Virus record (IMG/VR): IMGVR_UViG_3300015373_000050
Coordinates: 1-21,775 of that record
Origin: a virus
Direction: 5' to 3' (one strand)
Length of the DNA stretch: 21,775 nt
Shown here: positions 1 to 7,000 of the stretch, one piece after another
Numbering within the stretch: the first letter of the stretch is position 1
Layout: every line of letters starts with the position of its first letter
Program-made: the position numbers and the translations under genes
Notes under the pieces: generated by a model
Told to the model about the DNA's origin: nothing
Seen by the model: the letters and a program-made list of their open reading frames with translations, nothing else
Database searches by the model: none

Positions 1-463
1 CGGCATCAACCCCAACCTCGTCGCCGCCGCCGACCCGATCCTCGTCCTGCCCATCCCCTACGAGGCCACCGACGATGACGGCCCGTGGATGGTGCAGGTC
101 ATCGTCTTCAGCCAGTTCTACATGCGGGACGACGGCACCAAAGAGCACAACCTGCTCACCCGGCAGCCGGTGACGTTCCAGCGCACCGTGCCCCTACGGG
201 CGCCCTTCCCGACCGAGACCACCACGGACGGAGAAGACCATGGCCAAACTGACCGGCAAGCAGCGCAAGAAGCTCCCCAAGAGCTCATTCGCGATCCCCA
301 GCAAGCGCAAGTTTCCGATCCCCGACAAGGCCCACGCCCGGAACGCCCTGGCGAGGGTCAAGCAGTCAGGAACGAAGGCGCAGCAGAAGAAAGTCCGCGC
401 CGCCGTGACGAAGCGGTTCCCCAGCCTGAAGAAGACCGGCAAGAAGAAGTAGGTGCCCGATGA
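1..463 (+). CDS. 3' end of an unidentified phage structural (head-module) protein
   Basis: The gene starts before the window. Reading frame 2 is open from base 2 to a TGA at 461-463. Up to about base 238 its codons almost all end in G or C, as in genuine genes of this window, and encode a compact stretch (LVAAADPILVLPIPYE, then VIVFSQFYMRDDG). From 240 onward the next gene lies wholly inside in another frame; there this frame loses its third-position GC bias (roughly half) and encodes a charged, Gln/Glu/Arg/Pro-rich, probably disordered tail. No stop separates the two parts, so a ribosome in this frame must read to 463, where TGA overlaps the next start (ATGA at 460-463). Position before the neck genes suggests a head protein, possibly the capsid or a head accessory protein, but I do not recognise the family. 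Confidence 0.6.
   Translation, partial: GINPNLVAAADPILVLPIPYEATDDDGPWMVQVIVFSQFYMRDDGTKEHNLLTRQPVTFQRTVPLRAPFPTETTTDGEDHGQTDRQAAQEAPQELIRDPQQAQVSDPRQGPRPERPGEGQAVRNEGAAEESPRRRDEAVPQPEEDRQEEVGAR
240..452 (+). CDS. Small basic phage protein with FAIPxKRKFPIxDxxHARNALARV motif
   Basis: This 70-residue, very Lys/Arg-rich protein carries a motif at residues 17-41 (SFAIP, KRKFPIPDKAHARNALARV) that I recall from small actinophage proteins and from domains attached to phage head proteases or capsid proteins (DUF6582-like). Its molecular role is unknown; the charge suggests nucleic-acid or capsid contact. Third-position GC is very high across the whole length, which marks it as a real gene even though it is nested inside the 3' end of the upstream reading frame. 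The start ATG at 240 follows the purine-rich GGACGGAGAAG. The stop TAG at 450-452 is 8 bases before the next start. Confidence 0.75.
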   Translation: MAKLTGKQRKKLPKSSFAIPSKRKFPIPDKAHARNALARVKQSGTKAQQKKVRAAVTKRFPSLKKTGKKK

Positions 464-852
464 CCGACACCCCCGAGGAGCCGCAAGCACACGGCGTGCA
501 CATCGACGCCCAGCCCGGCAGCGCCACCATCACCCTCGACGGCACCCCCCTTGCCGCGGGAACGGTCACCGGCTACGTCCTCGAGCACGCCGTCGCCGAG
601 GCCCTGCCCATGCTGATCCTGCACACCCGGCAGCCCGACCACGTCGCCTTCGATGGCCTGGCCCGCGTCGCGGTCGGCGTTCACAAGTCGCCCGGCGAGC
701 TGGTGGCCTCCTTCCTCGCCGAGATCGACCCCGTCCTGCTGGACCAGGAGGCCCTCAACCGGTCCGACTACGGCGGCGGCCCGGGTGCCACCGCCCGCGC
801 CATGCTCGCCACCCTCATCGAGTGGGCGCGCGGCGGGAAGGAGGGAACCTGA
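460..852 (+). CDS. Hypothetical phage protein, head-neck region
   Basis: This 130-residue acidic protein has no family I can name. The middle alternates short beta-type stretches (SATITLDG, VTGYVLEHAV, MLILHTRQ), followed by a helical C-terminal half (ELVASFLAEIDPVLL, ARAMLATLIEWARGG). No signal peptide or membrane segment is visible. The ATG at 460 forms an ATGA overlap with the TGA of the upstream frame, and the stop at 850-852 overlaps the next ATG at 852 (TGATG), so it is translationally coupled on both sides. Position between the head genes and the DUF6093-like connector suggests a head or neck accessory role. That role is inferred from order only. Confidence 0.8.
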   Translation: MTDTPEEPQAHGVHIDAQPGSATITLDGTPLAAGTVTGYVLEHAVAEALPMLILHTRQPDHVAFDGLARVAVGVHKSPGELVASFLAEIDPVLLDQEALNRSDYGGGPGATARAMLATLIEWARGGKEGT

Positions 853-1295
853 TGCCCGGCCTCGACCTGTCCTCGGTCGCCGCAGTGGTGGAGGGGATGA
901 TCCTCCTCGACACCGTCCGCTTCACCACCCCCGCCGCCGGCAAGCCCGTCTTCGACCCGGCCACCGGCCGCTACACCTACCCCGAGGGCGACCTCCTTTA
1001 CGAAGGCCCCGGCGCCGTGCAGTCCGGGGCCATGCCCGAATCAGCGGCCGCGGCGGCGGCGAACATGCCGTGGGTCAACGAGACCACGTCGAAGTACCGG
1101 GCGCTCACACCACTGTCGGCGCCGCTCGCCGCCCGGGACACCCTGGTCACCGTCGTCGCCGTGCACGCTGGCGGGGACCTGTCGCTGATCGGCCGTCAGT
1201 GGCGGGCGCAGGATCCGTCACTGGGCGGCACCCTGGGGGTCGTCCGCATCACCAGCCTGGACCAGATCCAGCAGCAGGCGGGGGCGGGAAGCTGA
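852..1295 (+). CDS. DUF6093-like protein, probable head-tail connector (stopper)
   Basis: This 147-residue protein resembles the DUF6093 family of actinobacterial phages. Seen features: a helical start (LSSVAAVVEGMILLDTVRF), a central loop describing a small domain (FDPATGRYTYPEGDLLYEGPGAVQ), and a C-terminal beta-rich part ending in WRAQDPSLGGTLGVVRITSLDQ. The arrangement resembles head-tail stopper or adaptor proteins, and the place between the head genes and the gp10-like and terminator genes agrees. The longer open frame upstream of 852 is antisense-like noise over the previous gene, so the TGATG-coupled ATG at 852 is taken as the start. The stop overlaps the next ATG by one base. Family assignment is from memory of the motif pattern. 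Confidence 0.75.
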   Translation: MPGLDLSSVAAVVEGMILLDTVRFTTPAAGKPVFDPATGRYTYPEGDLLYEGPGAVQSGAMPESAAAAAANMPWVNETTSKYRALTPLSAPLAARDTLVTVVAVHAGGDLSLIGRQWRAQDPSLGGTLGVVRITSLDQIQQQAGAGS

Positions 1296-1687
1296 TGGAC
1301 CTCGATGAGCTCGCGGGGCGTCTCGAGCAGGCCGCGGGCCGGGTCGGCCCGGAAACCAACCGGACCGTCAAGCAGCAGGGGCGTCTGCTGCGTGCGCTCA
1401 TCATGGAGAACGCGTCCGGCCGGCCCGGCCCGAACGTCATCTCCAGTGACTACCGCGAATCGTGGACGCCGGAGCCGTTCGCGGTCCCCGACGGCGGGGG
1501 CGTCACCATCGGCACCCGTAAGCCGCAGGGGCGGCGTCTCGAGTACGGCTTCTACGACATGACGGACAGCATCGGCCGCCACTTCTTCCAGGTACCTCGC
1601 CCGCACGTGGGGCCCGCAGTGAACGAACTGTCACCGGAGTACAAGGAGGCGTTCAAGGGCGCCCTGGACCGCATCTTCGGGAGCTGA
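1295..1687 (+). CDS. HK97 gp10-like neck / tail-completion protein
   Basis: This 130-residue protein has a helical N-terminus (LAGRLEQAAGRVGPETNRTV, then LLRALIMENAS), followed by GRPGPNVISSDYRESW, a short beta segment, and YGFYDMTDSIGRHFFQVPRPHVGPAV. The pattern of a long helix, a GRPGPNVxSGxYxxSW-type motif, EYG and a PxPHVGPA-type end is typical of HK97 gp10-like proteins, which sit at the head-tail junction. Gene order (connector, gp10-like, terminator, tail tube) supports this. The start ATG at 1295 overlaps the preceding TGA (TGATG), with GGGAAG just upstream. The longer frame running back to 653 is a shadow of earlier genes. Confidence 0.8.
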   Translation: MDLDELAGRLEQAAGRVGPETNRTVKQQGRLLRALIMENASGRPGPNVISSDYRESWTPEPFAVPDGGGVTIGTRKPQGRRLEYGFYDMTDSIGRHFFQVPRPHVGPAVNELSPEYKEAFKGALDRIFGS

Positions 1688-1689
1688 CC

Positions 1690-2157
1690 GTGATTGACCG
1701 CCTGCCCGTAACTCAGGGCCTGCAAGCACTCCTTGAGACGCTGACCACGTTCCCCGTCGGCCTGCGCACCGTCCCCCTGAACGAGTCCGGGAACCCGGTG
1801 CCGCCGCCGTACACGCTGCTGTACCCGCTGGACAGGGGTGACGACACTGGCACCCTCGCCGACAACGGCACAGCGGCCGTCGTGGACTACCAGGCCACGT
1901 TCGTGTCCGGCCCCGACCCGCAGAACCCCGACAGCCGCGGCGGCGACGAGCAGGCCCAGTGGATGGCCGACCGCGGCTGGAAGGTCACCGAACGGCCCGC
2001 GGACGGAAGCCCCGGTTACGCGCACCCGATCAGCGTGGGCCCTGGTGTCGGCTGCTGGTGCCGGGAAGCGCGGGAGGCGGGGGGAACGTCCGACCAGAAC
2101 GATGCAATCATCACTTCAGTGATCCGTTACCGCCTCTACCTCGAGGCGACCGCCTAG
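1690..2157 (+). CDS. Tail terminator-like (tail completion) protein
   Basis: This 155-residue protein starts with GTG at 1690, two bases after the preceding stop. The N-terminal helix (VTQGLQALLETLTTFPVGLRTV) followed by strands (YTLLYPLDRG, VDYQATFVSG, then VIRYRLYLEATA at the C-terminus) fits the alpha/beta fold of siphovirus tail terminators, which cap the tail tube and join it to the neck. A GVGCWCREAREAG segment near residues 117-129 has two Cys two apart. Position just before the major tail protein supports the call, which rests mainly on gene order and secondary-structure pattern. It is followed by a 127-base structured spacer. Confidence 0.65.
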   Translation: MIDRLPVTQGLQALLETLTTFPVGLRTVPLNESGNPVPPPYTLLYPLDRGDDTGTLADNGTAAVVDYQATFVSGPDPQNPDSRGGDEQAQWMADRGWKVTERPADGSPGYAHPISVGPGVGCWCREAREAGGTSDQNDAIITSVIRYRLYLEATA

Positions 2158-2284
2158 ACAGGCGGAGTACGACCGCACCGCGGCGGGACCCCACGCGGAC
2201 GCTGCCAGGCAGGCAGCCGCCACACACCGACACGTGTAGCAGGGGCCCCAAACGTTCGGCCCCTATCCGCGAGGGGCCATTTTC
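2158..2284 (+). promoter_or_regulatory. Structured leader of the major tail protein gene with three-part switch-like repeat
   Basis: This 127-base spacer holds three short segments: AGGGGCC (2241-2247), GGCCCCT (2258-2264) and AGGGGCC (2272-2278). Segment 2 is exactly complementary to both 1 and 3, so two exclusive hairpins are possible: 1:2 with a 10-base loop, or 2:3 with a 7-base loop. Segment 3 contains the Shine-Dalgarno-like GAGGGG (2271-2276) for the ATG at 2285 and is followed by ATTTTC. Hairpin 2:3 would therefore hide the ribosome-binding site and could also act as a weak terminator, while 1:2 would free it. A switch or an mRNA-stabilising role is inference; the complementarity is directly visible. 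Confidence 0.6.
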
Positions 2285-3073
2285 ATGAGGTTCAACCGCA
2301 AGGGCGTAACGAAGATCAAGTTTGTGCCGACGATCGCATCGACGGCACTGCTTCCGACGCGCGCCGAGATCAGCGCAGGCAACGACCTGACCGACGGCAT
2401 CCGCTCCATCGACGGCTGGAGCCTGGAGAACCAGCCCATCGAAACCCCCGACATGGGCTCCACGTTCGTCTCGAAGATCGACGGCGACGACGCGGCAGCC
2501 GACTCCAGCCTCGGCTTCTACGAGGACAACACCCTCGACGACATCGAAACCGACCTCGCCAAGGGCACCACCGGCTTCATCTGCATCTTCTCCAAGGGCG
2601 ACGTGCCCGCCGGGAAGGGCCTGGACGTCTTCCCCGTCAAGGTCGCATCCAACTCGAAGGCGTACTCCACGGACAACGAGGCCGCACAGATCAACGTGCA
2701 GTTCGTCATCACCGACCGGCCCGTCTTCAACCAGACCGTGCCCGCAGCCGGCACGGACGAGGTCCAGACCGTCACCATCACCGGCACGCCGACGGGCGGC
2801 ACGTACACGCTGACCTTCAGCGGGCAGACCACCGCAGCGATCGCCTACAACGCCACCGCCTCCGCGGTGCAGTCCGCCCTCGAAGCCCTCTCCAACATCG
2901 CACCGGGCGACATCACCTGCGGCGGCGGCCCGCACCCGGGCACCCCTATCACGGTCAACTTCGGCGGCGGCGCCTACGACGGTGCCGACGTCCCGCAGAT
3001 GACCGCCACCGGATCGTTCACCGGCGGCACCAGCCCGGCCGTCACCGTCAGCACCACCACACCTGGCGGCTGA
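2285..3073 (+). CDS. Major tail protein (tail tube) with C-terminal add-on domain
   Basis: This 262-residue protein forms the tail tube. Residues 1 to about 155 look like a siphovirus tail-tube subunit: strands around a core with FVPTIASTALLP, GWSLENQPIETPDMGSTF and acidic turns, ending in a VQFVITDRPVF-type strand. Residues about 156-262 form a separate domain (VTITGTPTGGTYTLTFSGQT, AIAYNATASAVQSALEAL, GGAYDGADVPQMTATG) that I recall as an add-on in many actinophage tail and surface proteins; it probably projects from the tube surface. The start ATG at 2285 has GAGGGG eight bases upstream, inside a hairpin. The gene lies between two structured spacers, as expected for a product needed in hundreds of copies. 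Position before the chaperone pair is canonical. Confidence 0.85.
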   Translation: MRFNRKGVTKIKFVPTIASTALLPTRAEISAGNDLTDGIRSIDGWSLENQPIETPDMGSTFVSKIDGDDAAADSSLGFYEDNTLDDIETDLAKGTTGFICIFSKGDVPAGKGLDVFPVKVASNSKAYSTDNEAAQINVQFVITDRPVFNQTVPAAGTDEVQTVTITGTPTGGTYTLTFSGQTTAAIAYNATASAVQSALEALSNIAPGDITCGGGPHPGTPITVNFGGGAYDGADVPQMTATGSFTGGTSPAVTVSTTTPGG

Positions 3074-3088
3074 CCCACCCCCTCAAGC

Positions 3089-3148
3089 CCCCGGCCGGGC
3101 GCCCCGCGTACTGGGAAGGGCGCCGTGCGCGCCCGGCCGGGCCTTCCC
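3089..3148 (+). terminator. Strong hairpin between major tail protein and chaperone genes
   Basis: CCCGGCCGGGCGC at 3090-3102 pairs perfectly over 13 bases with 3129-3141, leaving a 26-base loop. A second stem, GGGAAGG (3113-3119) with CCTTCCC (3142-3148), uses part of that loop and the bases just after it. The two stems interlock, and with no linker between 3141 and 3142 they are unlikely to form together at full length. No run of T follows. Such a structure could partly terminate transcription, or stop 3' exonucleases, keeping the tail-tube mRNA in excess over the downstream genes. Which of these applies cannot be read from sequence. Confidence 0.55.
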
Positions 3149-3161
3149 ACTGGAGATCCAC

Positions 3162-3695
3162 ATGACCACCGGAACCAACGGATGGGACGCCCTCGCCAAG
3201 CGTCTCGACAACGTCAAGAAGCCCGTGCAGACGTTCCTGCTGTGCGACGACGCCGACATCCGGGACCGCTACCAGGCGGCGAAGCAGGACGCCGAGCAGG
3301 CCGACGCCTACCTCAAGGCGCTGCCCAAGAACACCCCCGCCGAGGACCGGGCTGCGGTGGAGAAGCAGGCCAAGGACGCACAGACCGAACTCGCGGCCGC
3401 GCAGAAGGCGTACAACGCGCACACCGTCACCCTCCGTTTCGCCGCCCTCGAACGCAAACAGCTTGAGCTGTTGCAGAAGCAGCACCCGGCGACCGAGGAG
3501 GACGAGGAGCGCGGCGAGGACTGGCACACCGAAACCTTCGCGCCGGCCCTCATTGCCGCCTCCTCCCTGGACGGCATGCCCGTCGAAGCCGCCCGCACCT
3601 ACCTCGACACGTGGGCGCCCGGCGATGCCCGCGACCTGTGGCAGGCCGCCTGGACCATCCAGCACCAGAAGCGCACCGACCTGGGAAAAGGCTGA
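3162..3695 (+). CDS. Tail assembly chaperone, short form (gpG-like)
   Basis: This 177-residue protein is the short product of a tail-chaperone pair. It is charged and helical (DADIRDRYQAAKQDAEQADAY, then a Lys/Glu/Ala-rich coiled-coil-like stretch at about residues 57-90) and ends in an acidic segment and a helical domain. Such proteins coat the tape measure and recruit tail-tube subunits, and are absent from the finished virion. ATG at 3162 is preceded by GGAG (3152-3155). The last codons are CTG GGA AAA GGC TGA, placing a slippery site just before the stop. The gene sits between the tail tube and the tape measure, as is usual. Confidence 0.88.
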   Translation: MTTGTNGWDALAKRLDNVKKPVQTFLLCDDADIRDRYQAAKQDAEQADAYLKALPKNTPAEDRAAVEKQAKDAQTELAAAQKAYNAHTVTLRFAALERKQLELLQKQHPATEEDEERGEDWHTETFAPALIAASSLDGMPVEAARTYLDTWAPGDARDLWQAAWTIQHQKRTDLGKG

Positions 3696-4057
3696 TCGAC
3701 GATGCCGCGTTCCGTGCCGAGATGGAGCTGTGCCACCAGTGGGGTATGCCCCACAGCCGGTTCCGCGGGCACGGCGACGGCACCTGGACCGACCTCGACC
3801 GCCGTAAAGCACTCGCCTACGCCGACTACCTCAAACAGCTCTGCCCCTCCTGCGGCACCCGCCCAGAGGAGTGGGACGAGAACGCGGGCGGCGACGAGGA
3901 CGCCTACCGGGCCTTCAGCCACCGCTGCATCGGATGCCAGCTCCTGGCCGATAAGCAGAAGACCGTACCCACGGACGACGAGGGACACGGCGTGAAGGTC
4001 GGCCTGATCCCCACCAGCGTCCACGCGGCCATGCGACTGGCACGCCAGCAGCACTAG
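3162..4057 (+). CDS. Tail assembly chaperone, frameshifted long form (gpGT-like) with zinc-ribbon C-terminus
   Basis: A -1 shift at 3683-3689 joins codons 3162-3689 to frame 2 starting at AGG 3689-3691, giving about 298 residues ending at TAG 4055-4057. The junction reads DLGK-RLIDDAAF. The added 122 residues have strong codon bias only after the shift point, and no good independent start or ribosome-binding site at the junction. They contain CPSC (Cys228, Cys231) and CIGC (Cys256, Cys259), a probable zinc ribbon of a kind I associate with actinophage T domains. The long form is expected at low ratio and to contact the tape measure. The frame continues to 22 bases before the tape measure start. 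Confidence 0.87.
3683..3689 (+). other. Programmed -1 ribosomal frameshift site GGGAAAA
   Basis: The heptamer G GGA AAA fits the X XXY YYZ rule exactly in the reading frame of the short chaperone (CTG GGA AAA), and closely resembles the lambda G-T site (GGGAAAG). It lies four bases before the zero-frame TGA at 3693-3695, and the -1 frame is open from here to 4057 with genuine codon bias. No clear downstream stimulatory stem was recognised by eye. Confidence 0.88.
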
Positions 4058-4078
4058 ACGAGCGAAGGGAGGCAGCAG

Positions 4079-7000
4079 ATGTCCGAGTGGAACCTGAGCG
4101 TACGCCTCAGCGGGCAGGGATCCGACCTGTCCCGCACGCTGCGCGACACCGCCCGGGGCGCCCGCACTGCCTCCCGCGACGTCAACGCGCTGCGCCGCGA
4201 CATCGGCCGGCTGCGTACGGAGGCCGCCCGGGACATCCGGGTACGGCTCGACGTGGACGCCGACCATCTGCGGACAGACATCCGCGCAGCAATCACCGCA
4301 GCCGGCGGCCAGTCCGTCACCATCGGCATCACCGTCGACGACACGGGCCTCACCGCGCTGCGGGCCAACGCACGGGACACCGCGCACGCCCTCAACGTCC
4401 TCCAGCGTGCCGCCCGCGAAGCGAAGAACGAACTCGGAGAACTCGAAGGGCGCTCGCTCACCACCGCAGCCGCCCTGCGCCGCATCAACACCGCAGCCGG
4501 CCGGGCCCACAACCGCCTCGGTGACCTGTCAGGCAGCACACGCACGTTCCGCACAGACCTCGACGACCTCGACGGCTCCCTCACCCGCGTGAGCGGACGG
4601 CTTGGTGACCTGCGCGGACGGGTCGGCGGCCTGAACAACAACAGCGGCGGACGCGGTGGCCGCGGCGGATCCGGCATGCTCATGGGCCTGCTCACGTTCG
4701 CCCCCGCAGCGATCCCACTGGCGGCCGGGCTGACCGCCGAACTCGCCCCGCTGACCGCCCAGTTCACCGCCGCCGGTGTGGCCGGGGCCGCGTTCGGCAT
4801 CGCGATCGCCGGGCAGATCGGACCGCTGTCCGACACGGCCGACGCGGAGGAGAAGTACCGCAAGGCCGTCATGCAGCACGGCGCCGCCTCCAAGGAGGCT
4901 ATGGCCGCCTCCCTCGCCTACCAGCAGCAGCTCGCCCAACTGCCGCCCGCCAGCCAGCAGGCCGCGGTTGCCCTGTCCACCCTGAAGGGCACCTTCTCCG
5001 GCTGGTCCAACGACATGACCCGCTTCACGATGAAGCCGGTCACCAACGGCATCGCCCTCCTCGATGCGCTCATCCCGCACCTGACCCCGGAAGTTCAGTC
5101 GGCGTCCACCCAGTTGAACCGTCTTGTCTCGGTCGCCGGCGGGGCGTTCGCCTCCCCGGGCTTCGACGCGTTCGCCGGGAGGGTCGCCCGGTTCACCGAC
5201 AGCAAACTCGACCAGCTCACCGACGAGGTCATCCACCTGATGCGGGTGATCTCCTCCGGCGAAGCGGACCACGGCGTCATCGCCGCATTCGTCGACTACG
5301 CGAAGGCGAACGGGCCGGCCGCCAAGGAAGCTCTGAAGGCGATCGCGCAAGCCGTGATCGTCCTCATGGAGGGCGCCGCGCAGGCCGGACCGAGCCTGCT
5401 CACCCTCGTCACCGCCGCCGCGAAGCTGGTGGCCGCGCTTCCGCCCGAGCTGATCGGGATCATCCTGCACGTGGCAGCGGCCCTGAAGCTGCTTCAGCTG
5501 TCCGGGGCCGGTATGGCCGCGCTCGTTGCGGGTCTCGCCAGGGTCCGCGCGCAGATCGTGGCCCTGTCCGCTGCCTCGGCCGGGGCCGGCGGCGGCCTGG
5601 CCGGGCTGCGTGCGGCGTTCATGTCGCTGGGGGTGGCCGCCCGCGCCTCCATCATCGTGGCCGGTCTCGCCGCCGTCGTCATGATCATGGAGAAGCTCGG
5701 GAAGTCATCGAAGGCCGCACCCGATGTGGACCGGATGACGACATCCCTCGGGAACCTCGGCCGCACAGGGCGGGCCACCGGTGAGGCGCTCCGCGTGTTC
5801 GGCAAAGGCCTGGACGGTCTGGCTTACGCCGCGGACCGGGTGGCCGGCAAATCGTCGGGCATGGACAAGTTCAACGACGTCATGAACAAGATCTTTTCTC
5901 TTGGTATGGCGAAGTCGAACTCCCTGAAGGAAGCCGAGAAAGACATCGACGCCCTCGACAAGGGCCTCGCCAACCTCGTCAAGGGCGGCAAACCCCAACT
6001 CGCCGCGGCCGCGCTGAAGGAATTGCAGGCGGCGTACGCGAAGAAGGGCGGCGACCCGAAGAAACTCGCATCCGAGATGGACGACTACAAGTCCGCCCTC
6101 GCCGACGCCGCTCTCGAGCAGAAACTCACCGCCGATTCGATGGGCCTGTTCGGTGCCGCGGCGCAGCAGACGTCGGCGAAGCTGGACGCCCAAAAAGCGA
6201 GCGCGGACGGCCTGCGCCAGTCGATCCAGGCCCTGAACGACGCCAACCGGCAGGGCCTGGGCGGGATGATCGGCTTCGAGGCGGCTATCGACGCCGCCGC
6301 GAAGGCCGCGCATGACAACGCGGGCGCCCTGTCGATGACGAACGGGGTGCTGAACCTCGGCTCGGAGAAGGCCCGCAACGCCGCGTCCGCGCTGCAAGAT
6401 CTCGCAGACAAGACGGACTCGGCCGCCGCGTCGGCCCGGGAATCCGGATCCAGCTGGGAAACCGTCAACGGGATCTACGAGCGGGGCCGGTCCGCACTCA
6501 TCAGGAACGCGGAGGCCATGGGCCTGTCCGCCAGCCAGGCCAGGCAACTCGCCGACCAGATCCTGAAGATCCCGGACAAGAACGCCCGGGTCAAGATGAA
6601 CGTCGAGGACGCCACCCGCGACCTCAACGCCTTCAACGCCAAGGTGCGCAGCTCACCCGGCTCAAAGTCCGTCACCCTCAAGACCCTGTCGTCGTCGGCG
6701 GAAGCAGTCCTCAAAGCGTTCGGATTCAAGGTCACACACCTGCCGAACGGCAGCGTAAAAATCACCGCGTCCGCGGGTGGGGCCCTGAGCGTCATCAGCA
6801 GCGTGGCCGGGGCCATCGCAAGCCTCCGCGACCGGCACATCGTCCTGACGACCGAGCACCGCACCATCTACACCGGCAAGGGCGGCCGCGGCCCCAACGC
6901 CGCCACCGGCGGCCTGCTGGCGGCCCTGCCCAAACACAAACTCGCCGACGGCGGCCCCGTGCAGTACTTCCCCGCCGGCGGCTACATCCAAGGCCCCGGC

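Noticed and set aside
3102-3148. H-type pseudoknot between the two interlocking stems
   Set aside because: There are no linker bases between 3141 and 3142 to cross a 13-bp stem, so both full stems are unlikely to form together. They are treated as alternatives.
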